The notes: generated by a model from the sequence alone, not told the origin. Numbered from the stretch's first letter, positions 53,188 through 62,251 are shown. The stretch: DNA of 64,000 nucleotides from Natronobacterium texcoconense (GCF_900104065.1 NZ_FNLC01000002.1:230995-294994); one strand, 5' to 3'. Program-made: numbers and translations.

Positions 53188-53975
53188 TGGCGACGGCTCG
53201 CGAGAGGGTGTTTCGCTGGCCTGCACTCGATCTGGCCGATTTCCGCTGGCTGCTCGGGCTGATCGTGCCGTCGATTCTGGTCGTCGTCTGGCACGTACTC
53301 GTCACCGTCGGCGTCTTCTCGCCACACCAGCTTCCGGAACCGCTGTCGGTCGCGACGACGCTGTACGGGATGGCCGTCGCCGGCGAACTGGGCGGTCACG
53401 TCGCGATCACGCTCCAGCGCGTCGCGCTCGGCATCCTCCTCGGGGTGAGCGTCGGCATTGTCTTCGGTGCGGTAACGGGTCTGTACGGTCTCGCTCACGA
53501 TCTGCTCGATCCGCTGTTCCAGAGCACGAAGAACATCCCGTCGCTGGCGTGGGTGCCCCTCTTCCTGCTGTGGTTCGGCATCGGCGAGGGAGCGAAAGTG
53601 ACTCTCATCGCGCTCGGCGCCTTCTTCCCCGTCTACCTCAACTTCTCGACTGGGATACGGGAGGTCGACCGGGACCTGCTCGAGGTCGTCGAGGTGTACG
53701 ACGTCGGCCGACTCGAGTCGCTGCGCCGGGTGGTCGTCCCCGCTGCGTTGCCGAGCCTGCTCGTCGGGATCCGCGGCGGCGTTGGCCTGGCGTGGATGTT
53801 CGTCGTCGCCGCTGAGCTCATTGCGGCCAGCCAGGGGATCGGCTTCCTGCTTTCCGACGGCCGGGTGATGTCGCGGCCGGACGTCATCATCGGTTCGATC
53901 CTGCTGTTTGCGTTCTTCGGGAACCTGTCCGATCTCGCCGTCAAGGAGGTGCAACGCCGTGTCGTCGACTGGTGA
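53187..53975 (+). CDS. ABC importer permease (SsuC/TauC-like)
   Basis: The protein has 262 residues with six hydrophobic helices. The EAA-like cytoplasmic loop is visible as EVVEVYDVGRLESLRRVVVP followed by AALPSLLVGIRGGVGLAWMF. It forms the channel with the ATPase encoded next. Its 3' end overlaps the ATPase start by 17 bases. Confidence 0.9.
   Translation: MATARERVFRWPALDLADFRWLLGLIVPSILVVVWHVLVTVGVFSPHQLPEPLSVATTLYGMAVAGELGGHVAITLQRVALGILLGVSVGIVFGAVTGLYGLAHDLLDPLFQSTKNIPSLAWVPLFLLWFGIGEGAKVTLIALGAFFPVYLNFSTGIREVDRDLLEVVEVYDVGRLESLRRVVVPAALPSLLVGIRGGVGLAWMFVVAAELIAASQGIGFLLSDGRVMSRPDVIIGSILLFAFFGNLSDLAVKEVQRRVVDW
53943..53950 (+). promoter_or_regulatory. Strong ribosome-binding site deciding the ATPase start
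   Basis: AAGGAGGTG lies eight bases before GTG 53959, inside the end of the permease gene, and supports that start over the upstream in-frame codons. Confidence 0.6.
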
Positions 53976-54726
53976 GCACGACGGGCGCGAGTCCGTCGGT
54001 CATCCCGACGTTCCTGCGCTGGAAATCTCGGGACTGCGAAAGGCCTACGGGGAGACCGTCGCGCTGACCGACGTCGACCTCACCGTCGACCACGGCGAGT
54101 TCGTCACCGTCGTCGGCCCCTCCGGCTGTGGCAAGAGCACGCTGTTGCGCGTGCTCACCGGCCTCGAGGAGTCGTTCGAGGGCTGTGCCGAAGTCAGCGG
54201 AACCGACGTCCGTGAGGGTGGCAGCGACGACGTCGGGATGGTGTTTCAGGAACCGCGACTGCTCCCCTGGGCAACCGTCCGAGAGAACGTCGCCGTCGGT
54301 CTCGAGGGCGCGGACGACCGTCGCGTCGACGAGCTCGTCTCACAGGTCGGCCTCGACGGGTTCGAGGACGCACGACCCGGCGAACTCTCCGGCGGGATGG
54401 CCCAGCGGGTCGCGCTCGCGCGCGGTCTCGCCTACGAACCCGAACTGCTGCTGCTCGACGAGCCCTTCTCCGCGCTCGACGCGCTGACGAAGTACGAACA
54501 GCAGGACTTCCTGCTCGAGGTCCGGAAGCGTCTCGAGCCGACGATCGTCCTCGTTACCCACGACGTCGAAGAAGCAGCGTATCTCGCGGATCGCGTGGTC
54601 GTCCTCGACGCCCAGCCTGGCTCCGTCGAGCGCGTGATCGACGTCGACGTCCCCCGTCCGCGCGAGCGGACCGACGAAGGGCTCGTTCCTGTACGCGAGG
54701 AGATTACTGACGCGCTGGGCGTCTGA
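53959..54726 (+). CDS. ABC importer ATPase (SsuB/TauB-like)
   Basis: The protein has 255 residues from a GTG start. Walker A GPSGCGKST, Q-loop FQEPRLLPW, signature LSGGMAQRVALAR, Walker B LLLLDEPFSALD and H-loop VTHDVEEA are all intact. It energises the importer made with the two preceding genes. Confidence 0.92.
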   Translation: MSSTGEHDGRESVGHPDVPALEISGLRKAYGETVALTDVDLTVDHGEFVTVVGPSGCGKSTLLRVLTGLEESFEGCAEVSGTDVREGGSDDVGMVFQEPRLLPWATVRENVAVGLEGADDRRVDELVSQVGLDGFEDARPGELSGGMAQRVALARGLAYEPELLLLDEPFSALDALTKYEQQDFLLEVRKRLEPTIVLVTHDVEEAAYLADRVVVLDAQPGSVERVIDVDVPRPRERTDEGLVPVREEITDALGV

Positions 54727-54791
54727 TCCGGCCGGTCGACCCGAGAGCAGCAACCGAAGCTATATTCCGTCGCCTCGGTAAACGCTCGCCA

Positions 54792-56156
54792 ATGACCGTG
54801 GATCTCGTCGTACGCAACTGTACCGTCGTCACTCCCGCGGGTCGAACGCCCGACGCGGGCGTCGCCGTCGAGGACGGGGAGATCGTCGCCGTCGGCCGGA
54901 GCGACCGCCTCCCCGACGCCGACCGCGTCGTCGACGCCGAGGGGAACATCCTCGTCCCGGGGATCGTCGACTGTCACATCCACAACCGCGAACCCGGCCT
55001 CGAGTACAAGGAAGACTGGGAGTCCGCGACCCGCGCTGCGGCCGCTGGAGGCGTGACGACAGTCGTCGGGATGCCCAACACCGATCCTGTCATCGACCGG
55101 CCCGAACACCTCGAGTTGAAGTTCGAACGCGGCGAGGCCTCGGCCCACGTCGACTTCCAGAGTTACGTCGTCGTCACCTCCGAAAACGTCGATCTGATCC
55201 CCGACCTCGACGAGGCCGGCGCGCTCGGCTACAAGATCTTCCTCGGATCGACCGTCGGTGACGTCCCGCCGCCGACCGACGGCGAGATCCTCGAGGCGAT
55301 GGAACGCATTCGGGAGACGGGCAAGCGACTCGGCTTCCACGAGGAGAACGGCGAGATCATCGATTACTACACCGAGAAGTTCCAGGCCGAGGGGAGAAAC
55401 GACCCGATCGATCACTCTCACTCCCGGCCCGTGATCGCAGAACAGGAGGCCGTCGAACGAATGATCACGTTCGCCGAGGAGACCGGCGTGAAGATCCACA
55501 TGTTCCACGTCTCGTCAGGGTCGGCTGCGGAAGCGGTCGCCCACGGAAAGGACCAGGGTGTGGACGTGACCGCCGAAACCTGTCCACACTACCTCTGGTT
55601 CACCGAGGAAGTCATGCGCGAGAAGGGGAACCCGGCACGGATCCAGCCGCCGATCCGTGACGCCGACGAACACGAGCGACTCTGGGAGGTCGGCATCGAC
55701 GACGGTGTTATCGACTGTATCGCCACGGATCACGCACCTCACACTCCCGAGGAGAAGAAAGTCGACGACCCGTTCGGCAACACCTGGGACGCGACCTCTG
55801 GATTCGTCGGTCTCGAGACCGAGATTCCTGTCATGCTGTCGTTCGTGAACGAGGGTCGACTCACCCTCGAGGAGTGGGTCCGTCGCCACTCCGCTCGCCC
55901 GGCCCAGGTCTGGGGCATGTACCCGGAGAAGGGGTCGCTCCAGGTCGGTACCGACGCCGACTTCACGATCGTGGATCCGGAACGGGAGTGGACGCTCGAG
56001 GACAGTTCGGAACTGCACTCGAAAAACTGCGTGACGCCGTTCGTCGGCGAGTCCTTCACTGGCAAGGCCGTCACGACCGTGGTTCGTGGTGAGGTGGTGT
56101 ACGAGGACGGAGACGTAGTCGGTGAGAGCGGGTACGGGACTCGAGTTCGAACGTAA
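54792..56156 (+). CDS. pyrC: Dihydroorotase
   Basis: The protein has 454 residues. DCHIHNREPG holds the first two zinc His (62, 64), GYKIFLG the Lys148 that becomes carboxylated, VIDHSHSRP-like HSHSRP and HMFHVSSG the next His residues, and CIATDHAPHTPEEK the catalytic Asp. It closes or opens the dihydroorotate ring in pyrimidine synthesis. A TATA box (GCTATATTCC) lies about 20-30 bases before the ATG. A hydantoinase/allantoinase role cannot be excluded from motif reading alone, but pyrD lies 3 kb away. Confidence 0.85.
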   Translation: MTVDLVVRNCTVVTPAGRTPDAGVAVEDGEIVAVGRSDRLPDADRVVDAEGNILVPGIVDCHIHNREPGLEYKEDWESATRAAAAGGVTTVVGMPNTDPVIDRPEHLELKFERGEASAHVDFQSYVVVTSENVDLIPDLDEAGALGYKIFLGSTVGDVPPPTDGEILEAMERIRETGKRLGFHEENGEIIDYYTEKFQAEGRNDPIDHSHSRPVIAEQEAVERMITFAEETGVKIHMFHVSSGSAAEAVAHGKDQGVDVTAETCPHYLWFTEEVMREKGNPARIQPPIRDADEHERLWEVGIDDGVIDCIATDHAPHTPEEKKVDDPFGNTWDATSGFVGLETEIPVMLSFVNEGRLTLEEWVRRHSARPAQVWGMYPEKGSLQVGTDADFTIVDPEREWTLEDSSELHSKNCVTPFVGESFTGKAVTTVVRGEVVYEDGDVVGESGYGTRVRT

Positions 56157-56280
56157 GCCGTCGAAAACGACACGACGAACGTTCTCGAGTTCGTGACGTT
56201 CCCAGCAACTGAGAGTAACGAGTGGTTTATATTTTCCAGCGGATCGTCCAGGTTCGGTGAGGGATCGACCCGTGACTGAC

Positions 56281-56560
56281 CTCCTCCCACGACTGAAGTC
56301 GTGGGGTTCCCGTCACGGACGGGGGTCCCACAAGTTGGGGAGGTTCGCAAGTCCGTTCGAGTGCTCGAACGACTTGCGTTCTGGGTCGGGTCAGTACGAC
56401 CCCCGGTCGAGATAGCGGGCTTCATCTACCCCATCGATATATATCCTTACCTCGACCTCGGCACGTGGTAGTATTGTACAAAGTCTGGTTAAAGCTTACG
56501 TGCTTCATCCCACGAGTAAACTCGTGGGCTTTCGCGCTGTTACCGTGTAACGCCGAATCT
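56281..56560 (-). mobile_element. Non-autonomous IS200/IS605-derived element (PATE-like)
   Basis: The stretch starts with an IS605 right end (minus strand ...CACGACTTCAGTCGTG, GGAGGAGGTCA; 56281-56312) and ends with a left-end-like hairpin (CCCACGAGT-AA-ACTCGTGGG, 56510-56529). It has no transposase gene. A strong central hairpin (56347-56377) lies between. This is the form of the palindrome-associated transposable elements known from haloarchaea. It is inserted only about 20 bases upstream of a small ORF. Confidence 0.6.
56347..56377 (-). ncRNA. Long central hairpin of the PATE-like element
   Basis: GCAAGTC-C-GTTCGAG, TG, CTCGAAC-GACTTGC gives a 14-base stem with one bulge and a 2-base loop. 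Such structure could be an omega-RNA remnant. Confidence 0.35.
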
Positions 56561-56578
56561 ACCCGGAAGACGGAGAAG

Positions 56579-56764
56579 ATGGAACGACTCGAGTCAGTGT
56601 ACCTCTCGGTCACCGATGGTGACGCCGAACCCCTCGTCGAGCGCCAGCACGAGGATTCGCGCAGCCGAGAGCTTCGAGCGGCCAGAACTGACGAGGCCGT
56701 CGGACCGGCGGAACTCCACGGACTCGACGACGCTATCGACGAACCGGATCCGTCGAACGCCTGA
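56579..56764 (+). CDS. Small acidic hypothetical protein
   Basis: The protein has 61 residues: MERLESVYLSVTDGDAEPLV, then ERQHEDSRSRELRAARTDEA and GPAELHGLDDAIDEPDP. The composition is haloarchaeal and the helical pattern is plausible. The PATE-like element ends about 20 bases upstream and has probably displaced the original promoter. No family recognised. Confidence 0.45.
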   Translation: MERLESVYLSVTDGDAEPLVERQHEDSRSRELRAARTDEAVGPAELHGLDDAIDEPDPSNA

Positions 56765-56888
56765 TTTCGACGATTCGGCAGGGCGGGAACTCGTCGTCTC
56801 TGTATGTCGGTCACGTTTCTCCAGCATCTGTATCCACAACGTTGATTAGACGCTCCGACGACAGTTCAATTCAGTAACATAGTATCGC

Positions 56889-57656
56889 ATGTCCTCCACA
56901 CCACTCGCGATCGAAGCGAACGATCTGACGAAGCGGTTCGGTTCGGCGACCGCCGTCGACGGGGTCGACCTCGCCGTCGAGCCCGGGACTGTCTACGGCT
57001 TTCTCGGCCCGAACGGTGCCGGGAAGACGACGACGATGCGCATGCTGGCGACGCTCACCCGGCCGACATCGGGTGAGGCGTACGTCGGCGGCGAGTCCGT
57101 CACCGACCGCGACGCCGTCCGCGACTCGATCGGCTACCTCCCCGAAGAGCCACCGGTCTTCGACGAACTCACCGGTCTCGAGCAACTCGAGTACTTCGCG
57201 CGCCTGCGAGACGTCCCGGCCGACCGCGCAGGTCAGCGGATCGACGCGTGGCTCTCCCGCTTCGATCTGGCCGACGACGCCGGGAAGCGAATCGACGACT
57301 ACTCGAAGGGGATGCGCCAGAAGATCGGCCTCGTACAGGCGCTGCTCCACGAACCCGCGGTCGTCTTCCTCGACGAACCGACGAGCGGCCTGGATCCACG
57401 GGCTGCCCGGACGGTAATCGACGCTATCGACGAGATGGCCGACGACGGCCACACGGTCTTTCTCTCGACGCACATTCTCTCGGTCGTCGAGGAACTCGCC
57501 GACGTCGTCGGCGTCCTCTCGGACGGCCGGATCGTCGCGGAGGGACGCCCCGACGAACTGACCGCCCAGCTCGAGCGCGAGGCGGACTCCTCGCTCGAGG
57601 ACGTCTTCCTCGCGGTAACGACCGATCACGGGGCCGAACCCGCAGAGCGGCCATGA
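56889..57656 (+). CDS. ABC exporter ATPase
   Basis: The protein has 255 residues. GPNGAGKTT (Walker A), YLPEEPPVFDELTG (Q-loop region), DYSKGMRQKIGL (signature), VVFLDEPTSGLDP (Walker B) and LSTHILSVVEE (H-loop) are all present, in the drug/lipid-export (CcmA-like) type. Its stop overlaps the ATG of the permease gene by four bases. Confidence 0.92.
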   Translation: MSSTPLAIEANDLTKRFGSATAVDGVDLAVEPGTVYGFLGPNGAGKTTTMRMLATLTRPTSGEAYVGGESVTDRDAVRDSIGYLPEEPPVFDELTGLEQLEYFARLRDVPADRAGQRIDAWLSRFDLADDAGKRIDDYSKGMRQKIGLVQALLHEPAVVFLDEPTSGLDPRAARTVIDAIDEMADDGHTVFLSTHILSVVEELADVVGVLSDGRIVAEGRPDELTAQLEREADSSLEDVFLAVTTDHGAEPAERP

Positions 57657-59266
57657 GCGAGCGCGCTCACGTCAGGGCGATCGCACGAACCGAGTTGCGG
57701 CGTCGGTTGCGAGCGATCCAGGAGGAACCGGCGCAACTGATCGCGATTCTCATCGCCGGACTGTTCTTCGTTCCGGTCGCGATGTTCGGACCGATCGGGG
57801 CCTACATGTACGGCTCGAGTCTCGCTGCAGGGACGCTCGAGTCACCACTGGAGTCGGGGACGCTCGTCGCCGTGTACGGTTGGGTGTTCGTCGCCGCCTT
57901 CGGCGGCTATCGCGCCTACGCGACGGCGCTTCGGCCGGACCGACTCGACGGCTACCTGACGACCGTCTCCCATCGCGAACTGCTCGGCGGACTCCTCCTT
58001 GCCGAGGGGGTCCTCTGGGGCGTCCCGATCGTCGCGCTGGGTGGCGCTTCCTCGTTGACGTTCGCCGCAGGGACGGGTTCGATGCTCGCGGCACTCGGGT
58101 TCTTCGTCGCAATCTGCTCGACGTTCGCTACGGCACTCGTGGTCGGGTGGGCGCTGGCGCTCGTCGTCATGAACGGTGGCGTTCGGTCGACGCTACTCGC
58201 ACGCCTGCGGTTCGTCGCGCTCGCAGGAGTTGCTATTGCCTACTTCAGCCTCCTCATGACGGGGAACTTCGGCGCGCTCTTCGACCCGTTGATCCGAGTG
58301 CTCGAGCCGACGCCGGTTGCCTGGCTCGGTGATCTGCTGGTCGTCGGCGCGAGCGGTGACGCCTCGCTGATTCGTGCGGGTGGAGCGGTACTCACGAGCG
58401 CGTTCGTTCTCCTGGCGAGCCCCGTTGTGCTCTCGAGGCTCGCAGCGTGGCTGTGGTATGCCGACGGTCGATCCGTCGAACGCGAGGTGGCGGTGGCCGA
58501 CGTCGCTGGGGCCCGGTCGTCCCGTCTCGATCGATTCCTCCCGCGGTCGGTCGTTGGCGTCGTCTCGACGGACTGGAAACGAGCGCGGCGTGAGCCGATC
58601 GCGCTCTCGTTCGCCATCTATCCGCTGATCGTGTTGATCAATCCGCTCATCAGGGTTTTCGAGACCGGAACGATCGGCGGGTCGTTCCCGCTGTGGGTGC
58701 TCCTCTCGGGAGCGTGGATTACGGGCGCGCTCTTCGCGCTCAACGTCGTCGGAAACGAGGGTGCAGCCCTTCCCGCGACGCTGTTGAGTCGGACGCCCGG
58801 ACGGGCGCTCGTCGCCGGCCACGTCGTCGCCGGTGTACTCGTCTGCGTTCCGGTGACCGTCGTCGCAACCGTCGGTCTCGGCATCGCGAGTCCACACTCG
58901 CCCGCGGCCGTCGTGACGCTCGCGGCAGGCGCGCTGGTGCTTTCCCTCTGTGCCGGACCGATCGCGACCGGCATCGGCGCGATGCTCCCCCGCTTCGAGG
59001 CCGTCGACGTCGCCCGCAGTACGAAGGCAATCGTCCCGAGTACGCTGGCGTTTGCCGTGTACTCCGTGGTCGTCGTGATCGTCTCACTTCCGGCGATTCT
59101 GGGACACAGCGCGATCGTCGGTCACGCGATTGCCTCGCTGTTGGGCACCGAGCAGATCGTCGTTGCCGTCGGTGGAACCGCGCTGAGTGCCCTCGTCGCC
59201 GTCCCGATCGCCGGTCTCTCGGCCCGCTACGCGATTCGGTCAGTCGAAACGTATCACTTCACCTGA
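57653..59266 (+). CDS. ABC exporter membrane subunit
   Basis: The protein has 537 residues with roughly twelve hydrophobic helices in two halves joined by a cytoplasmic segment (RSVEREVAVADVAGARSSRL, RFLPRSVVGVVSTDWKRARR). It pairs with the preceding ATPase; the substrate is unknown. It converges on pyrD with 24 bases between stops. Confidence 0.85.
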   Translation: MSERAHVRAIARTELRRRLRAIQEEPAQLIAILIAGLFFVPVAMFGPIGAYMYGSSLAAGTLESPLESGTLVAVYGWVFVAAFGGYRAYATALRPDRLDGYLTTVSHRELLGGLLLAEGVLWGVPIVALGGASSLTFAAGTGSMLAALGFFVAICSTFATALVVGWALALVVMNGGVRSTLLARLRFVALAGVAIAYFSLLMTGNFGALFDPLIRVLEPTPVAWLGDLLVVGASGDASLIRAGGAVLTSAFVLLASPVVLSRLAAWLWYADGRSVEREVAVADVAGARSSRLDRFLPRSVVGVVSTDWKRARREPIALSFAIYPLIVLINPLIRVFETGTIGGSFPLWVLLSGAWITGALFALNVVGNEGAALPATLLSRTPGRALVAGHVVAGVLVCVPVTVVATVGLGIASPHSPAAVVTLAAGALVLSLCAGPIATGIGAMLPRFEAVDVARSTKAIVPSTLAFAVYSVVVVIVSLPAILGHSAIVGHAIASLLGTEQIVVAVGGTALSALVAVPIAGLSARYAIRSVETYHFT

Positions 59267-59290
59267 CGTCGAAGTCGCGCGAAAAGCAGG

Positions 59291-60361
59291 TTACTCGAGG
59301 TCCGCACCGACGGCTTCTTCGACCGACGAGAATCCATCCCGCTCGAGTAACTCGACCACTCCACGATTGATCTGCTTCGCGGTCGAGGGCCCTTCGTAGA
59401 CGAACCCAGTATACAGTTGTACGAGTGACGCGCCCGCGCGTATCTTCCTGTATGCGCTTTCGGGGGAGTCGACGCCGCCGACGCCGACGATCGGCAGGTC
59501 GCCGTCGGTGTGGTCCGCTATCGTCCGGATCACGGCCGTCGAGCGATCCTCGATCGGCTTCCCGCTCAGGCCGCCCCACTCCTCGCGGTCGGGCGACTCG
59601 AGGCTTTCACGAGTCGTCGACGTGTTCGTCGCGATGATTCCGTCGACGCCGAGGTCGCGGACGACGTCGACGAGTTCGAGGATCGACTCCTCGGGCGAAT
59701 CGGGACCGATCTTGACGAGTATCGGTACGTCTCGGTGGTTTTCGGCCTCGAGCGTCTCGAAGATCCGTTCCAGGTGTTCGGGCGAGGTCTCGTCGAACTC
59801 CTCGGGCGTGTTCGGACAGGAGACGTTGACGACGACGTAGTCGGCAAACGGCGAGAGCCGATCAAAGACGCGCCGGTAGTCTTCGATGGCCTCGTCCTCG
59901 CTCGAGGAGTTCATCTTGCCGACGTTGACGCCGAGGGGAACGTTCGGCGCGCCGTCGACCTGCAGTCGTTCCTTGACGCGTTCCATCCCCTGGCCGTTGA
60001 AGCCCATGCGGTTGACCATCGCGTCGTCCTCCCGGAGTCGGAACAGCCGCGGTCGGTCGTTGCCCTCCTGTGGGTAGGGCGTGACGGTTCCGATTTCGAC
60101 GAAGCCGAAGCCGAGCGCCGCGAGCGCGTGGGTCACTTCGGCGTTCTTGTCGAAGCCGGCGGCCACGCCGACGGGGTTGGAGAAGGTCGAATCGAAGACG
60201 TCGACCTCGAGTGCGGGGTGGTCGTACCGGTAGGCGTACGACAGCGCCGCCCGGGACAGCCGGGTCGCCTGGGCCGTCCGGAGCGCCTGCTTGCCGAGGT
60301 TGTGGGCCCGCTCTGGCGGGAGTTTGAACGCGAGGGGCCGAACCCGCGAGTACAGCGTCAT
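59291..60361 (-). CDS. pyrD: Dihydroorotate dehydrogenase, class-2-like
   Basis: The protein has 356 residues. The N-terminal helical part (LPPERAHNLGKQALRTAQ) is of the membrane-associated class 2. NPVGVAAGFDKNAE, GTVTPYPQEGNDRPRLFRL and GVNVGKMNSSSEDE are FMN/orotate-site segments. At the catalytic base position the motif reads NVSCPNTPE, with Cys182 where class 2 normally has Ser. Electrons should go to the quinone pool. ATG 60361 is the first Met of the class-2 N-terminus. Confidence 0.9.
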   Translation of the reverse strand: MTLYSRVRPLAFKLPPERAHNLGKQALRTAQATRLSRAALSYAYRYDHPALEVDVFDSTFSNPVGVAAGFDKNAEVTHALAALGFGFVEIGTVTPYPQEGNDRPRLFRLREDDAMVNRMGFNGQGMERVKERLQVDGAPNVPLGVNVGKMNSSSEDEAIEDYRRVFDRLSPFADYVVVNVSCPNTPEEFDETSPEHLERIFETLEAENHRDVPILVKIGPDSPEESILELVDVVRDLGVDGIIATNTSTTRESLESPDREEWGGLSGKPIEDRSTAVIRTIADHTDGDLPIVGVGGVDSPESAYRKIRAGASLVQLYTGFVYEGPSTAKQINRGVVELLERDGFSSVEEAVGADLE

Positions 60362-60485
60362 CGAGCGGTAATCGGGACCGACCGTACGTAAACCTCCCGA
60401 CACGACGTGTCCGGATCGAAGGGGTCGAAACGGGGCGCTTCCGGCGGCTACGGCTTTTTGATTCCACGCGGTGTGTGACCACTGC

Positions 60486-60716
60486 ATGGTCGAAGCGTAC
60501 CTGCTGATCACGACCGCCTCGGGAACCGCGAGGGACGTGCTGTCGGACGTCCGCGAAGTCGAAGCGGTCGGTCGGGCGAACGTCATCGCCGGCGAATTCG
60601 ACCTCATCGCCACCGTCGAAGCCGATGAAACCCAGGAACTGCTGACGCTCGTCACGGACGAGATCCAGTCAATAGAAGCGGTCGGTCGGACGCGTACCTG
60701 TATCGTCCTCGGGTAG
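60486..60716 (+). CDS. Lrp/AsnC ligand-binding (RAM) domain protein
   Basis: The protein has 76 residues and is a stand-alone RAM domain: YLLITTASGTARDVLSDVRE, EVEAVGRANVIAGEFDLIAT and SIEAVGRTRTCIVLG. It has no helix-turn-helix, so it probably modulates a partner Lrp protein or senses amino acids on its own. It converges on the thiolase gene. Confidence 0.87.
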   Translation: MVEAYLLITTASGTARDVLSDVREVEAVGRANVIAGEFDLIATVEADETQELLTLVTDEIQSIEAVGRTRTCIVLG

Positions 60717-60737
60717 CGAACCGTAACTCGCCGACGG

Positions 60738-61919
60738 TCAGGGCGACTCGAGCAGCGCCATGATCGCGCCGCCGCCGCCGACGCTCATGCCGACCATCCC
60801 CCTGGTTACGTCGTCGTCGTTCTCGAGTTGGTAGGCGAGACTCGTTGCAAGCATCCCGCCGGAGCCACCGATCGGGTGGCCGAAGGCGACCGCACCGCCG
60901 AGGGGATTCACGTTCTCGCGTGGGATACCGAGTCGGTCCATCACGTACACCGACTGTGCGGCGAAGGCCTCGTTGATCCAGAAGGCGTCGACGTCCCCGA
61001 CCGCGAGATCGTTTTGCTCGAGCAGTTCCTCGACGACGTCGCCGACGGCCTCGTTGAACTCGTCGGGGTCGTGGTAGACGAGGTCGTAGTCGACGAGTTG
61101 GGCCATCGGCTCGAGGCCGCGTTCTGCGGCCACGTCCTCGTCGGCGAGCAGGACCGTTCCCGCGCCGTCGCTGAGTTTCGACGCGTTGCCGGGCGTGATG
61201 GTCCCGTCCTCGCGGAACGAGGTCGGCAGGTCGGCCAGATCCTCGAGCGTCGAGTTGGGGCGGGGGCCCTCGTCGCGGTCGACCGTTTCTCGGCCGGTTT
61301 CGACGGGAACGATCTCTTCGTCGAACGTCCCCGAGTCGATGGCCTCGGCCGCCAGCCGGTGACTCTCGAGGGCGTACTCGTCCTGCTGTTCTCGGGAGAT
61401 GCCCTCGCGGTCGACCATCCGTTCGGTGATCTCGCCCATGTGGACGTCCATGTTGACGTCCCACAGCGAGTCGAGGATCATCGAGTCCTTGATCTGTACG
61501 TCGCCGTGGCGACGTCCCTTGCGGTAGTCCGGCAGAATCCAGGGAGCGTTCGTCATCGACTCGAAGCCGCCAGCGATTGCGAGTTCTGCGCGGCCGGCGT
61601 CGATGCGGTCCGCCGCGAGCGTGATCGCGCGGAGGCCGGAGCCGGAGGCCTCGTTGACCGTCGTGACCTGGGTCGCGTTCGGGAGGTCGGACTCGACGAC
61701 TGCCTGTCGCCCCGGCACCTGGCCGATTCCGGCCTGGATAGCGTTGCCGAGGCTCACCCAGTCGACGTCGTCACCGTCTACCTCGACGCGCTCGAGCAGA
61801 CCGTCCAGCGCGGTTCGGGCTAACTCGACGGCTTCGACGTCCGCAAGCGAGCCCAGCAACGTACCGTGTGGGGTTCGTGCACCGTCTACCAGGACGACGT
61901 TCGTCTCGGATCGTGTCAT
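60738..61919 (-). CDS. Beta-ketothiolase (haloarchaeal type)
   Basis: The protein has 393 residues with the thiolase fold: TTVNEASGSGLRAI (nucleophile position Ser92 instead of Cys), WINEAFAAQ (NEAF motif), GGAVAFGHPIGGSG (H348) and GMSVGGGGAIM (Ser379 where the second Cys usually is). Haloarchaeal beta-ketothiolases of the PHBV pathway are known to use Ser-His-His. It condenses or cleaves acetyl-CoA/propionyl-CoA. The OB-fold partner subunit often next to such genes is absent here. Confidence 0.85.
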   Translation of the reverse strand: MTRSETNVVLVDGARTPHGTLLGSLADVEAVELARTALDGLLERVEVDGDDVDWVSLGNAIQAGIGQVPGRQAVVESDLPNATQVTTVNEASGSGLRAITLAADRIDAGRAELAIAGGFESMTNAPWILPDYRKGRRHGDVQIKDSMILDSLWDVNMDVHMGEITERMVDREGISREQQDEYALESHRLAAEAIDSGTFDEEIVPVETGRETVDRDEGPRPNSTLEDLADLPTSFREDGTITPGNASKLSDGAGTVLLADEDVAAERGLEPMAQLVDYDLVYHDPDEFNEAVGDVVEELLEQNDLAVGDVDAFWINEAFAAQSVYVMDRLGIPRENVNPLGGAVAFGHPIGGSGGMLATSLAYQLENDDDVTRGMVGMSVGGGGAIMALLESP

Positions 61920-62203
61920 GAGCGCGCCTACATCGTCAACAAAAATGAACGTTGCCGGTCCGTCGGACGTCCGTCGAGACGTGGTATCGTTCTACGGAAT
62001 TTACCGCCTCGGCCCAACTGTGGGCTCCGTTCCCTCGATCGCTCGCTCAGAATCGAACGTTTGGGTACTCTTCATGACTCGATTGACAAGCATGGGAAAA
62101 TATCTTCGGAATGGGGCGATATTTATGGATTGTCAACTCCAACTGGCGGATAACGAAATAGTTTTCCTCCGGGTGACGCTTGACTCGACTAACGAAGAGA
62201 GAC
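61920..62203. other. Intergenic region before the Mnh operon
   Basis: No gene supported; AT-rich boxes at about 62120-62130 (GATATTTATGG) and 62156-62167 could be promoter elements of the antiporter operon. Confidence 0.45.
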
Positions 62204-62251
62204 ATGAGTAGCAAACGACGGTCACCAGGAGGGATCCGCGGTGGCGGCTAA
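62204..62251 (+). CDS. 15-codon micro-ORF overlapping the start of the next frame
   Basis: ATG 62204 encodes MSSKRRSPGGIRGGG and ends 11 bases inside the next GTG frame. Its product is basic and disordered. It may be a coupling leader. Confidence 0.25.
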   Translation: MSSKRRSPGGIRGGG

